Notes: generated by a model not told the origin, from the letters alone. 46,865 nt of DNA from Bacteroidales bacterium (GCA_029210585.1 JARGFP010000029.1:1-46865); one strand, 5' to 3'; shown: positions 1 through 9,952, counted from the stretch's first letter. Program-made: numbers and translations.

Positions 1-2663
1 TGTCAACTCAAATGGCTCAGGGAGCAGGTATTTATGCCGATTGTGATTTAGGGGTAGTCATAGTTGAAAACAATACTATATTTAACAATTCAGCAATTTG
101 CACGGGAGTTTATAAAGCGAACGCAGGAGGTATAATGATGGCAACCGTTCGACCCTGGAAGGCAACAATGATTGTAAGGAATAATTATATTGCTGAAAAC
201 TCGATCCATTGTGTCGCCAGCCAGGGCGGAGGAATATTTCTTACATTTCCACCGGGGGGGAATTATAATGAATGGTCAGGGAGGGCCTCTATCGAGATCT
301 ATAACAACCTGATCGTGGATAACTATTCTCAGGATCGTGGAGGAGGGATCGCCATCTGGGATCAAACATATAAAGCCCATAGTATTGATAACCCGAACCC
401 GCTGATCTATAACAATACCATTGTGGGTAATATCGCGAATGAAGGCGCAGGAATTTTTAATTTCAGCATGAATGCGCTACTATTTAACAATATCTTTTGG
501 AATGAAGGCCCTCAGAATCCGAATGGTGAAATTAGTCTCGAAGCGATCAACTATATTAGTTATTACAGTAATCCGGGAAGGTTCAAAGCTTTCTTTAACA
601 ACATAAAAGGCGGCTACCCCGGTATAGGCAACATCGACAGGGATCCACTCATCGACCACGAGACATTTATCCTTGCGGAGGGCAGTCCTTCAGTCGGTCG
701 GGGTACCGACTCATTAAAAGTTGCAGGAAATTGGCACCATGCCCCGGTGGCCGACTTTGCCGGTACCAACCGGCACCAGGCCTCTGCCGACGGTGAGACC
801 GACCAGGGGGCGCTGGAGTCGCCCTACGACCGGCAGGTAGTGCACTACGACTCCGACCGGGTGATCAATGTGCCTTCAGAGCAACCAGCCATCCAGGCGG
901 CCATCAATGCAGCTTCGGAGGGCGATACAGTACTGGTGGAGGAGGGCATCTACTACGAGAATATCAACTTTCGCGGCAAGGCCATCACGGTGGGGAGTAA
1001 GTTCATCATCAACGGGGATGAGGCACATATTGCCCAGACCGTGATCGACGGGAGCCAGCCATTGCAAGCCGATTCCGCTTCGGTGGTGACTTTCAATTCC
1101 GGGGAGGATACAACCTCGGTGCTGAAAGGGCTGACACTGACCGGTGGTGGCGGGACAAAGGCCATTGTCAACCTGGGCGAAAATGTCGATTTCTGTGGCG
1201 GTGGCGGGATCTACATGGGCGAAGCGGGAGGAAAGATCGAAGACAATATCATCATTGGCAATCGCCTTGAGAGGCCCAATCACAGGCTTACTGCCGGGGG
1301 AATCTGGGCTGACGGAGGAGAGGCAGACCGTATCATCCGCAATAACAGCATATACTTCAACGAGCTCCATTCCACGATACACGCCATGGGAGCAGGGATG
1401 CTCCTCTTTTCCAGGAATGGTAATACAATTATTGAAGGCAACAACGTAATAAGGAACATTGCCAATGCGGGTGCAGGATACTGGTCCGGAGGAGGAGGGA
1501 TCATGATTCCTTCCGACAAGCCCTGGGGCGGTTCTTTTATCATGCGGAATAACATGATCACAGAGAACCAGGCACATGGCACAGGTACGACCGGCGGCGG
1601 ACTCTATTTCGAATACCTTCCGTTCTCAGAATCCTACCAGGCAGAAAGAAGCTCTGTAGAGATCTACAACAACGTGATTGCAGAGAATGTCTCGGATCAT
1701 TTCGGTGGCGGGATCGGCATAGATGATGATAACAATCTTATGGAAAACTGGGTCCATGCGAGTCCGGTGATCTATAACAATACCATTGTGAATAACCGGT
1801 CGTTTCGCGAAGCCGGTTTCTACAACAGGGGTGCGAAACCTTTGCTGTATAACAACATTTTCTGGAATGAATGTTCCTTTGTTCCTAAGGGTGAAGAGTT
1901 TCTGAAAAACACCCTCTTTGAAACCTACAACAACAGCATCCGGTCGGGCTGGAATCCCCATTGGGACATGTGCGCGGAGCCTGAATTCTATGAAGGCACC
2001 TACCAGCTAACAGACGGGAACATCTGTCTTGGACGCGGGACCGCATCGGTGGAGGTGAACGGGGAAACCTATTATGCTCCGTTGTCAGATATGTTTGGAC
2101 AGCAGAGAATCACAGAAGAAAAGACCCGGATTGATCCGGGAGCCGTATGGTCGCAGAGTGCCATGACGGATGCGTTCAAATTTGTAGAAACGTTCAAGGG
2201 AGGGGAAGGCAATTGCAAATATACCCTGGACATGAAACTGGCCGGGGGTGTGCCTCCCTACACTATCTACCTGGATGGTGAGGAGCAGGCAAGTGTTCCA
2301 ATCGAGAATGTCTGCCAGGGACCCCATATCGTTGAAGTAAAGGATGCTGAAGACAATGCGATAACATGGGAAGTTAAGCTCGGTGTCGGGCTGAATGAGA
2401 CATTGGCTGAAGAGACAATATCAGTTCTCTATCCCAACCCCACCCATGGTATCGCACACATGGCATTCACACTCGAAAAACCTGCTCCGGTTTGCATTAC
2501 CCTGTTCAACATGCTCGGGCAGCAGGAACGGGTGGTGCATCAGGAAAAGATGTTGCCCGGACGTCACGTGGCGGAATTCGATGTCTCGGACCTGGAACCT
2601 GGGCTTTATTTCATAAGGCTTGAAGGCGCAGCGGTCAGCACGCACAAGCTTATCGTGGAGTAA
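1..2663 (+). CDS. Right-handed beta-helix repeat protein with T9SS sorting domain, 5'-truncated by window edge
   Basis: The frame is open from the first base, so the true start lies upstream; the first ATG is at 12. The protein carries two successive parallel beta-helix modules rich in NN-T-I/V and GGGI turns. The first visible one is incomplete. The second opens near residue 290 with the typical module start (QPAIQAAINAASEGDTVLV) and ends near 720. Both modules end alike (IYNNTIV, then NNIFWNE, then a GRGT segment), which shows an internal duplication. A short Ig-like stretch follows, and the last ~80 residues form a type A T9SS sorting domain (YPNPTHG at its start, GLYFIRL near the end). 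The protein is therefore probably exported through T9SS and kept at the cell surface or released. Beta-helix proteins of this kind include polysaccharide lyases and adhesins, but no catalytic motif is evident, so the function is not assigned. The first ~600 bases are visibly richer in A+T than the rest. Confidence 0.9.
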   Translation, partial: STQMAQGAGIYADCDLGVVIVENNTIFNNSAICTGVYKANAGGIMMATVRPWKATMIVRNNYIAENSIHCVASQGGGIFLTFPPGGNYNEWSGRASIEIYNNLIVDNYSQDRGGGIAIWDQTYKAHSIDNPNPLIYNNTIVGNIANEGAGIFNFSMNALLFNNIFWNEGPQNPNGEISLEAINYISYYSNPGRFKAFFNNIKGGYPGIGNIDRDPLIDHETFILAEGSPSVGRGTDSLKVAGNWHHAPVADFAGTNRHQASADGETDQGALESPYDRQVVHYDSDRVINVPSEQPAIQAAINAASEGDTVLVEEGIYYENINFRGKAITVGSKFIINGDEAHIAQTVIDGSQPLQADSASVVTFNSGEDTTSVLKGLTLTGGGGTKAIVNLGENVDFCGGGGIYMGEAGGKIEDNIIIGNRLERPNHRLTAGGIWADGGEADRIIRNNSIYFNELHSTIHAMGAGMLLFSRNGNTIIEGNNVIRNIANAGAGYWSGGGGIMIPSDKPWGGSFIMRNNMITENQAHGTGTTGGGLYFEYLPFSESYQAERSSVEIYNNVIAENVSDHFGGGIGIDDDNNLMENWVHASPVIYNNTIVNNRSFREAGFYNRGAKPLLYNNIFWNECSFVPKGEEFLKNTLFETYNNSIRSGWNPHWDMCAEPEFYEGTYQLTDGNICLGRGTASVEVNGETYYAPLSDMFGQQRITEEKTRIDPGAVWSQSAMTDAFKFVETFKGGEGNCKYTLDMKLAGGVPPYTIYLDGEEQASVPIENVCQGPHIVEVKDAEDNAITWEVKLGVGLNETLAEETISVLYPNPTHGIAHMAFTLEKPAPVCITLFNMLGQQERVVHQEKMLPGRHVAEFDVSDLEPGLYFIRLEGAAVSTHKLIVE

Positions 2664-2686
2664 TTGGGTGAAGTGCAAGGTCGCTG

Positions 2687-3934
2687 CTATTTTTCAGCAA
2701 GGTCGATGCGCTCCGGCACATCAACCCTTTCAAACCACATGTCCAGGAAATCCGGAACCACCCTTGATCCCACTTTTCCGGGGGAGTTGGTCAGGAAGGC
2801 GATGCCGATCCCTTCATCGCGGCATACAGCCAGTTCGGCGCGGTACCCGCTCACATAGCCGCCGTGATAGGCCACCTGCCGCCCTTTGTAACCGATGATC
2901 CTCCATCCCAGTCCGTAATGCTTCGAATCTACCCGGTCCCATTGCCGCAAGTAAATCCAGCGCAGCGGCGAAATGACTTGCGGTGCGAAAACGGAATCCA
3001 CCAGGAAAGGTCCAAGCGCATGGGGATCCGGTCCGGTGAGTGCTGAAAGAAATCTCCCCATATCAGAAATACTGGCATTGATCCCGGCAGCAGGATTGGT
3101 GATGTAGTACCTGTCGTTGATCCTGATACTGCGAAAACCGCTGCCTGTCCGTGCATGAGGGAGCGCCTTGTTCTCGTTCTCCAGGAACGGTTCATACCCG
3201 GCGGAGGCATTGTACATTCCCAACGGCCCGAACATCTTGTCCTGCAATAACTGGTTAAAATTCTTACCGGTTTTCAGATGGGCAATGGTATCGTAGAGGC
3301 TGTACATTACATTCTGGTAACCATAGAGCATTCCCGGCGGGGCACTTATATTGACCCGGAAAAGGCTGTCCATGATCTCGCTGAACGGCACGTGCGCCTC
3401 CACCAGGTTGTCATAGGCATGCGGCACCAGTCCGGAGGTATGGCTCAGCAGGTGCCTGATGGTCAGGTTGTTGGTATTGACAGGATCTTTGAGGCTGAAC
3501 CCCGGCAGGTAATCGATCACCCTGTCGTCGAGTCTGATGGTTCCCTCGTTATCGAGTATGCGTGCCAGTGTTCCTGTGACCGGTTTCGACACGGAGGCGA
3601 GCCTGAAAATGGTATGTTCATCTACCGCATCAACGGTACCTGCCTCCTTTACACCATAGGCCTTCATGTAGGCAATTTCCCCGTTGATGGTGATCACTGC
3701 CGCGGCCCCTACCGTTCCCGCATCTTCGAGAAGACTGGTCAGCAGGGTGTTGTAGGCCATCACAATCGAGTCGGCCCGTGTAAAGCTCTTTTCAACCCCG
3801 GGGGTAAATGTTGCATCCGCCAAACCAGTGACAGCCGGTGCAGGTTCAGTGGCACCGGTATTGGCCTGGTGCAGGAAAATGATAAGTATGATGCTGATGG
3901 GCAGTATTGCCAGAATATATGTTGTCTTCTTCAT
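2687..3934 (-). CDS. Serine hydrolase, beta-lactamase class C / penicillin-binding protein-like family
   Basis: The start at 3934 (MKKTTY) is chosen because a purine-rich AGGAGAAG lies just upstream and an N-terminal hydrophobic segment (about residues 5-22) follows at once. A start 14 codons further upstream is open but adds a charged leader. The 415-residue protein shows all three hallmarks of the class C fold: SVSK with the nucleophilic serine near residue 114, Y-x-N in GYQN, and HGG near the C-terminus (AYHGGYVSG). It is likely an exported or membrane-anchored periplasmic esterase, amidase or D-aminopeptidase. It converges with the beta-helix gene at 2663 (23 bases apart) and lies 181 bases downstream of the GH3 gene on the same strand. 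It could therefore be the last gene of the glucan locus or an independent unit. The substrate cannot be read from sequence. Confidence 0.88.
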   Translation of the reverse strand: MKKTTYILAILPISIILIIFLHQANTGATEPAPAVTGLADATFTPGVEKSFTRADSIVMAYNTLLTSLLEDAGTVGAAAVITINGEIAYMKAYGVKEAGTVDAVDEHTIFRLASVSKPVTGTLARILDNEGTIRLDDRVIDYLPGFSLKDPVNTNNLTIRHLLSHTSGLVPHAYDNLVEAHVPFSEIMDSLFRVNISAPPGMLYGYQNVMYSLYDTIAHLKTGKNFNQLLQDKMFGPLGMYNASAGYEPFLENENKALPHARTGSGFRSIRINDRYYITNPAAGINASISDMGRFLSALTGPDPHALGPFLVDSVFAPQVISPLRWIYLRQWDRVDSKHYGLGWRIIGYKGRQVAYHGGYVSGYRAELAVCRDEGIGIAFLTNSPGKVGSRVVPDFLDMWFERVDVPERIDLAEK

Positions 3935-4115
3935 GAAAATTCTTCTCCTCTCGCCTGTAAAACGATTCTGTTGCAAACCTAAAACTTATTTCTTTTATCT
4001 GTGTATGATATAAACGACAATTTACCAACAATCATATGTTGAACTTCATGTTTAGTCCGGTTATTATTTCTGTATGAGGAAAATCCCGTACCGTTCATAC
4101 AATGTGCTCCTTCGC

Positions 4116-6473
4116 CTAATCTGCCAGCGTAAACCGGGCTGTGAGCAGGTCGGAACTGTTGGGACCGACCATGACCTCGAATTCACCCGGTTCGGCCACG
4201 AATTCCATGTCGATGTCATAGAATTTAAGGTGGTCGCTATGCAGACTGAAGGTGACGGTTTTTTGCTCTCCGGGAGCGATCGGCACTTTTTGGAAATTTT
4301 TCAATTCCTTCACCGGCCTGGTGACCGATCCCACGAGGTCGCGGGTGTAGAGTTGCACGATCTCTTCAGCAACATATTCCCCCCTGTTTTCAATGGTAAC
4401 GGAAACCTGCAGGCTGTCGCCGAAACTGATTTCGTTCCTGTCCAGGTTAAGATTGCTGTACGCAATCTCTGAATATCCGATCCCGTAGCCGAACGGGTAG
4501 AGGGGTTCATTGGGCACATCCAGGTACTTGCTGGTGTACTTGTCATGAGGATTGAACGGTCTGCCCGAGTTCCTGGGAGAATAGTAAATGGGAATTTGTC
4601 CCACGTTCCGCGGAAAGGTGACGGTCAGTTTTCCCGAGGGATTGTATTCCCCGGAGAGCACGTCTGCCAGGGCATCGCCACCCCTGCTGCCGGGTTGCCA
4701 GGCCCAGAGTACAGCAGGTACATTTTCGCTGATCCAGTTGATCGTCAGGGGCCTGCCTGCAAATATCACCGCCACCACAGGCTTGCCTGTTTTCATAATG
4801 GCCTCAGTAAGTTCCTGCTGTACACCCGGCAGCCCCAGTTCGCTCCTGCTGGCCGCTTCCCCGCTTTGTACATAATTTTCACCGATGGCGAGGATTACCA
4901 CGTCGGAAAAGGCCGCCAGGGCCAAAGCTTCGGCAAACCCGCTCTTGTCACCGGTATAGAAATCACACCCCTCGGCGGTCCGTATATCGGTGTCCGGGAA
5001 CTGTTTTCTGAGTCCTTCGGAAACGGTCACCACCATTTCCGGGTCACCAGCGGCATGCCAGCTGCCCAGGATGTCGATCCTGTTGTCGGCCATGGGACCG
5101 ATGACGGCGATCCTGGCCGGACCCTCTTTTATGGGGAGCAAGGGTGACCCGTTCACTACATCGTTCTTCAGCAACACCATGGAACGGCGGCCCGCTTCCA
5201 CGGAGTGGTCGATGAGCTCCTGTGAGTGGACCACTGTTTTTTCCCACTCGGGATCCAGGTAGCGGTAGGGATCCTCGAAGAGACCCAGGTCATATTTCAG
5301 GCGCAGGACACGTTTCACGGCCTTGTCGATGACCTGCTCATCCACTTTTTCTTCTTTTACCAGGTCGGACAGGTGCTTCATATATATTCCTGACTGCATG
5401 TCCATGTCCACACCTGCTTCCAGGGCCAGTTCGCCTGCATGTGCCGAATCTGTTGCAACGCCGTGGGGGATCAGCTCAGCGATGGCACCGTAGTCTGTTA
5501 CCAGCACACCGTCAAATCCCCATTCCTGGCGGAGTATTTCTTCCACATACCTGCTGCTGGTGGCCGGCTGGCCGTTGATTTCGTTGAATGAGGACATTAC
5601 GGTAGCAATTCCTGCATCCACCGCGGCCTTGTATGGGGGCAGGTAGACCTCCCTGATGGTCCGCATGGAGAGGTCCACTGTATTGTAATCCCGTCCGGCC
5701 TCGGGGGCTCCATACACGGCAAAATGTTTCAGACAGGCGGCAAGCGTGTTTTTGTCAGACAAGTCCGATCCCTGGTAGCCCCTGACGCGTGCAGCGGTGA
5801 ACCTGGCTCCGAGAAGCGGATCCTCGCCCGATCCTTCTGCAATACGTCCCCAGCGCGGATCCCGGCTCAGATCGGCTACGGGACTGAACGTCCAGTTGAG
5901 GCCTGAGGCAGCAGCCTCTTTGGCTGACAAAGCGGCGGATCTTCTTGCAAGTTCCGGTTCCCAGGAGCAGGCTTCTCCGAGCGGGATGGGAAAGATGATC
6001 CGGTGACCGTGGATCACGTCGTAACCGAAGAGCAACGGGATGCCCAGCCGGGACTCCTCCACTGCGAGCCGCTGCAGTTCAAGGTTGTAGGCAACGGTAT
6101 GCGCATTGAAGATATTCCCGCACCTACCATCGATGATGTACTGCCTGTAATTGCTGTCAAGCGCCGGTCCCGTGATGGTCCAGCCACTGGTATACAGGGT
6201 TATCTGGCCGACTTTCTCTTCCAGGGTCATTTCGGAAAGCAGGGAATCCACGAACTGTTCCCGTTTGTCTTCCTGGCCTTGCGGACCTCCACAGCCCTTG
6301 AGCCCAAGCAGCAACGCGATGATCATTGGAAAAAAGATGCCGGCTTTGGTGTATGTTCTGCTTATTGTCCTGCGGCGAATCACAGGATACGGGATTGTTT
6401 GATGTTGCCTGGTAGTGTGCATGGCTTCTGTTTTATTATGTCGTGTGAACTGTTTCTTGGGTAGTTGCTGCAT
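4116..6473 (-). CDS. Glycoside hydrolase family 3 beta-glucosidase, lipoprotein
   Basis: This is a full-length GH3 enzyme of 785 residues with the three-part BglX-type layout: an N-terminal TIM barrel (about 75-400), a C-terminal alpha/beta sandwich (about 440-660) and a fibronectin III-like end (about 690-785). The nucleophile is Asp327 in VTDYGA. Substrate-site motifs GYDVIHGH, KHFAVYG and FNEINGQP are intact. The N-terminus has basic residues, a hydrophobic stretch and Cys61 followed by GG, which fits a lipoprotein. Its exact start is unsure; 6473 and 6422 are both possible and neither has a clear ribosome binding site. The start is 52 bases from the stop of the GH144-type gene, so the two are probably cotranscribed. 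From this context it is inferred to cut glucose from beta-1,2-gluco-oligosaccharides. GH3 members with that specificity are known in Bacteroides, but beta-1,3 or beta-1,4 activity cannot be excluded. Confidence 0.93.
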   Translation of the reverse strand: MQQLPKKQFTRHNKTEAMHTTRQHQTIPYPVIRRRTISRTYTKAGIFFPMIIALLLGLKGCGGPQGQEDKREQFVDSLLSEMTLEEKVGQITLYTSGWTITGPALDSNYRQYIIDGRCGNIFNAHTVAYNLELQRLAVEESRLGIPLLFGYDVIHGHRIIFPIPLGEACSWEPELARRSAALSAKEAAASGLNWTFSPVADLSRDPRWGRIAEGSGEDPLLGARFTAARVRGYQGSDLSDKNTLAACLKHFAVYGAPEAGRDYNTVDLSMRTIREVYLPPYKAAVDAGIATVMSSFNEINGQPATSSRYVEEILRQEWGFDGVLVTDYGAIAELIPHGVATDSAHAGELALEAGVDMDMQSGIYMKHLSDLVKEEKVDEQVIDKAVKRVLRLKYDLGLFEDPYRYLDPEWEKTVVHSQELIDHSVEAGRRSMVLLKNDVVNGSPLLPIKEGPARIAVIGPMADNRIDILGSWHAAGDPEMVVTVSEGLRKQFPDTDIRTAEGCDFYTGDKSGFAEALALAAFSDVVILAIGENYVQSGEAASRSELGLPGVQQELTEAIMKTGKPVVAVIFAGRPLTINWISENVPAVLWAWQPGSRGGDALADVLSGEYNPSGKLTVTFPRNVGQIPIYYSPRNSGRPFNPHDKYTSKYLDVPNEPLYPFGYGIGYSEIAYSNLNLDRNEISFGDSLQVSVTIENRGEYVAEEIVQLYTRDLVGSVTRPVKELKNFQKVPIAPGEQKTVTFSLHSDHLKFYDIDMEFVAEPGEFEVMVGPNSSDLLTARFTLAD

Positions 6474-6525
6474 TGTACTCTACCTTCAATGTGATACTTT
6501 TTCTGAAATACTTTGCATTATGGTT

Positions 6526-8499
6526 TTATTTGGTGGTAGAAAAACCCAGTTTATCCAGCCCGGCCATTGCTTCCGGAGCCGACATGAACAGGTCCCACAG
6601 GAGTCCTGTCCGGTGGTTCTCGATCATCACCACCTCGGGACCCTGGTCAATGGCAATATAGGAACTGGCATACCATCCTTCGGTGATATTGAAGGCATCG
6701 TAAAATCCATATTCTCCCCAGAGCCGGTCGCCCAGCAGGTAGTAGAAGTGCCGGATGGCCTGCATGGAAGCTTCCGGGGTATATGGCAGGGAGGAAATGG
6801 CTGCTGTAGGGGTGACCACGCCGCGATCGTTGGTAGGGGAGTGGGCGCTGTAGCCCTGGTTCCCGTCGCTGGCGGTAAAACCCCAGCAGTCGGCACTGTA
6901 CCCTATGTAACCATTCGGATTGCGGATGGCATGCTGCTGGTTGATGAGGGTATGGCTCACATTCTGGTCCCAGTAGTTGCCGTACTGGTCGGACAGGTTC
7001 CTGGGATCCAGTCCGAGAAATGAATAATGCGCGAAGAAAAGCGGTCCGCCATAATCGTACCCCAGTGGCAGGGTGATCCCATAGTATTCCCTGCCGTTCA
7101 CGATCCCGCCCTGTCGTGCCCATCCATCATGGTATACGATTGCATCAATGCCATGGGTGGGGGAGGAGGCTGCCAGTACATAGATGATCAGCGCCTCGTT
7201 GTAGCCCCTGATGGGCATGTTCATTTCCCATCCGTAATCGGGTGACCAGTGCCAGTAGAGTACTGCCTCGCCACCCCGGGTAAACCAGTCCCATTCCACC
7301 TCTTCCCATAAAGTGGTAATCCGCTCCATGAGTGCCTGCTCCGTTGCATTTCCCGGATCAAGGTACTGCCGTACAGTAAGCAAGCCCTGTACGAGAAAAG
7401 CTGTTTCCACCAGGTCGGCGCCGTTGTCTTTCTGACTGAAGGGGTAGACCTCACCGGTACTGCCATTCAGCCAATGGGACCAGGCACCGTGGAAGCGGTC
7501 TGCCGTTTCGAGAAACCCGATTACTTTAGTGAAATGAGCGATACCTTCCTGCCGGGTAATGAATCCGCGTTCTATCCCGGCGACGATGGCCATGAGGCCA
7601 AAACCGGATCCTCCTGTTGTGACTACTTCACCTGAAGTGTTCCGCTCCCGTGCCAGTCCTGAAACGGGATGTGCAAAATCATAGAAGTATTTGAACGTTT
7701 GTTGCTGCACCAGGTCGAGCAGGACCTCGTCGGTGATTTCCGGGAACTTGTAGGTGGAATCCAGCATGGTGTGGAACGCAGCCGAAAACCCATTAAATGC
7801 AAACCCGCTGGCAGCAGTGAGATTCCCTGAAATATTGAAGAAATATTTTTTGTAGTAATCCACGGGGGCAGTGCTCCTGATGGAGACACCGGTATGGTCT
7901 TCCGACAGTTCGTAGTTGAGCGGCACGGCTCCCGAAAGATTCATAAATCCTGCATAATTGACCGGATCCAGTGGTTCGGAGAAGGTAATTTCGATGTCGA
8001 TCTCTTCAAAGCTGATCCCTTCCAGGGTGGATCCTGCAGGGAAGGGCAGGTCGTTCAGTGTAATGGCATTGATCTCCAACACGCCGTTCCTGGTGGTAAA
8101 ATGATAGGTGATGCCTGGGAACACTTCTCCGGCCGCTCCGGTGAGTCCGACTGTGATGATAAGTACATAGGAAGTTACCGGTTCAAGTCCATTTTCAGGG
8201 GCAATGACGATCGTTCGTTGTTCGTCGGTATAGGAGAAGGACATTGCCACCTGGTTCCCGTCATTCTCTGACAGAGTGATGCTTCCAGGTACCGAAAGGG
8301 TATCCAGGATGGTATTGAATTCCATGGTGATCCCGGCATTGAACGGTACATTTGTATTGTCTTCATCCTGGTAGAGCATATTTTCACCCACGCGGGTGCG
8401 GACCAGCTGGACATATTGTTCCGGCTCCTTCCTGCACGAGGAGGCGGAGAGGATAATTCCTGCGAACAGCAGTAAGATGGCATGTATGGATCTTGTCAT
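6526..8499 (-). CDS. Ig-fused glycoamylase/GH144-type glucanase lipoprotein
   Basis: The 657-residue protein starts with a lipoprotein signal (LSASSC, Cys22). Two bacterial Ig-like (Big_5-type) domains follow at about 40-140 and 145-245, and an all-alpha glycoamylase domain (PF10091 type, CAZy GH144) from about 255 to the end. Shared landmarks with the second enzyme at 14673-16100 are GYNEA, SSPTH, the NPNGY...WGFTASDG block and TPTAAISSLPY. GH144 was founded on endo-beta-1,2-glucanases from Chitinophaga, and the same domain closes cyclic beta-1,2-glucan synthases, so the likely reaction is cleavage of beta-1,2-glucan at the outer membrane. The Ig domains probably act as spacers or glycan contacts. 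A strong terminator hairpin precedes the gene, so it may have its own promoter. Family assignment is from motif recognition; activity is inferred. Confidence 0.88.
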   Translation of the reverse strand: MTRSIHAILLLFAGIILSASSCRKEPEQYVQLVRTRVGENMLYQDEDNTNVPFNAGITMEFNTILDTLSVPGSITLSENDGNQVAMSFSYTDEQRTIVIAPENGLEPVTSYVLIITVGLTGAAGEVFPGITYHFTTRNGVLEINAITLNDLPFPAGSTLEGISFEEIDIEITFSEPLDPVNYAGFMNLSGAVPLNYELSEDHTGVSIRSTAPVDYYKKYFFNISGNLTAASGFAFNGFSAAFHTMLDSTYKFPEITDEVLLDLVQQQTFKYFYDFAHPVSGLARERNTSGEVVTTGGSGFGLMAIVAGIERGFITRQEGIAHFTKVIGFLETADRFHGAWSHWLNGSTGEVYPFSQKDNGADLVETAFLVQGLLTVRQYLDPGNATEQALMERITTLWEEVEWDWFTRGGEAVLYWHWSPDYGWEMNMPIRGYNEALIIYVLAASSPTHGIDAIVYHDGWARQGGIVNGREYYGITLPLGYDYGGPLFFAHYSFLGLDPRNLSDQYGNYWDQNVSHTLINQQHAIRNPNGYIGYSADCWGFTASDGNQGYSAHSPTNDRGVVTPTAAISSLPYTPEASMQAIRHFYYLLGDRLWGEYGFYDAFNITEGWYASSYIAIDQGPEVVMIENHRTGLLWDLFMSAPEAMAGLDKLGFSTTK

Positions 8500-8554
8500 A
8501 ATATAGTTGGGAAAGGTCGCGTAAATATATTTTTTGTCAAAATTGTTTGATGTG

Positions 8555-8587
8555 AAAAAGGAGGGTCAGCTTGTACACTGACCCTCC
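8555..8587 (-). terminator. Perfect 10-bp hairpin with T-tract, inside the PUL
   Basis: Read on the minus strand, GGAGGGTCAG is followed by an 8-base loop and its exact complement CTGACCCTCC, then TTTTT. This is a textbook intrinsic terminator placed after the stop of the SGBP gene (8693) and before the GH144-type gene (start 8499). It should end or attenuate the susC-susD-sgbp transcript. Confidence 0.85.
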
Positions 8588-8692
8588 ATGAACTGAGCGT
8601 TCAACTATTCTGTATCTATTCATCATTTCATGTAGACAGGCGCCACCTCGCGTCAGTCCGCAGCATATACTGAACAGACACTACCTGAACTT

Positions 8693-9952
8693 TTACTTCT
8701 CCGAATCGTACATCAGCTGGATCTCTGTGGCTGTAAGTGCCTTGTGGAAGATCCTGACATCGTCGAGCTGACCTTTGAAATGGTTGGCATCGGGGAAATC
8801 ATATCCTCCCCACGGTTCGCTGTCCCACATCGTTCCGGCCCTGGAGTGTACAAATCCGAATGCCAGTTCGTTGACCACGTCGGGTTCGGATCCCATGTAT
8901 TTCAAGCCGGTGACGTTCCTCTTCTGGTCTTCTTCGGGCCATAGGTCGAAGTCGAAACTTTTCATCTTCTCCCCGTTGAAATAGAGCGTGCCTGCCTTCT
9001 CTGTGCTGTTGTACGTGTAGGTAACATGCAACCAGCTGTCTTTCAGCAGTGCAATCATCTCGTCGGCTGTCAGGCTCTTGGCAAAGTCCCAACCCTGCCA
9101 TCCGCCGGTGGTGTTGTCTGTGGCCAGGGCAGGGAACCACATGTCTTCCGACACATTGCCTTCTTGTCCGGGTACTTCATAGGAGATGGCGAACTTACTG
9201 CCGTCATATCCACCGAAGATCTCGTACTGAATGCCGTAGAAGGCACCGAGACCCATCACGAAATGGCCGCCCGTATGTCCTTCCGAATTGGTTTTCACCC
9301 AGAAGCTTAGAGTGAAATCATCGGTATTGATCAGGTCATCGCCATTCGGGACCTCGATGATGCTCGCATCCCCGTCGAATGTTGCAGCTTTACCTGCATC
9401 CGCATTGCGTGAGTCGGTATATGTAATGGCCACCACCTGGTTGGAAGCGGGATCGAAATCACCCACAACGTCGTCGGCAGTTTCTTCAAAGCTCCAGTGT
9501 GCGATCACTCCTGTGGGTACGAAAGTGCCTACGGTGGTGAACGACCTGGTCAGTGCGGTCAGCGCCAGTCCTTCCGGGGTTGTGATACCCGAGGTCATCT
9601 GCAACTGGTACAGCGCACCGTTTCCAAGTATAACCTGCGGTGTGATGGTCACGATATTGCCGGCTACACTCAGGTCGAGCGGAATATCCGCGTTGTCGTA
9701 ATCCTGGGTCAGTGTCACGGTTGAAGTGGTAACCGTTGCTGCATCCAGGTCTGTATTGAACGTGGCGGTGATCACAGCCTCTGTCGGAACATTTGCAGGC
9801 GCTGTGGCCGCGTTCAGGTCGATGTCCCCGGTAGCTACCATGCTGTCCAGCAGCAGCTCATCCGGTTCTTTATCACAGCTGTACATCACGGTGAGTGATA
9901 AGGCTGCGATCATCAGCATTCCAAAATAAAATAGTCTCTTTTTCATAATCAT
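8693..9952 (-). CDS. Surface glycan-binding lipoprotein with Ig-like and LamG/concanavalin A-like domains
   Basis: The 419-residue protein begins with a lipoprotein signal (MYSC, Cys about 26). An Ig-like Big_5 domain follows at about 45-145, then a laminin G-3/concanavalin A-like jelly roll at about 155-417 (WSFEETADDVVGD at its start, QLDDVRIFHKALT at its end). The position immediately downstream of susD (34 bases) is the classic place for a surface glycan-binding protein (SGBP), which captures polysaccharide beside the SusCD transporter. No catalytic residues of a GH16-type enzyme are seen, so binding rather than hydrolysis is inferred. Two ATGs two codons apart (9952 and 9946) are both possible starts. 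Confidence 0.87.
   Translation of the reverse strand: MIMKKRLFYFGMLMIAALSLTVMYSCDKEPDELLLDSMVATGDIDLNAATAPANVPTEAVITATFNTDLDAATVTTSTVTLTQDYDNADIPLDLSVAGNIVTITPQVILGNGALYQLQMTSGITTPEGLALTALTRSFTTVGTFVPTGVIAHWSFEETADDVVGDFDPASNQVVAITYTDSRNADAGKAATFDGDASIIEVPNGDDLINTDDFTLSFWVKTNSEGHTGGHFVMGLGAFYGIQYEIFGGYDGSKFAISYEVPGQEGNVSEDMWFPALATDNTTGGWQGWDFAKSLTADEMIALLKDSWLHVTYTYNSTEKAGTLYFNGEKMKSFDFDLWPEEDQKRNVTGLKYMGSEPDVVNELAFGFVHSRAGTMWDSEPWGGYDFPDANHFKGQLDDVRIFHKALTATEIQLMYDSEK

Noticed and set aside
876-1577. Long minus-strand frame of 233 codons inside the beta-helix gene
   Set aside because: It is antisense to the strongly supported repeat protein and has no family features.
8693-9952. GH16-type enzyme
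   Set aside because: The jelly-roll domain is LamG-like and lacks the GH16 E-x-D-x(x)-E motif, so a binding role is preferred.
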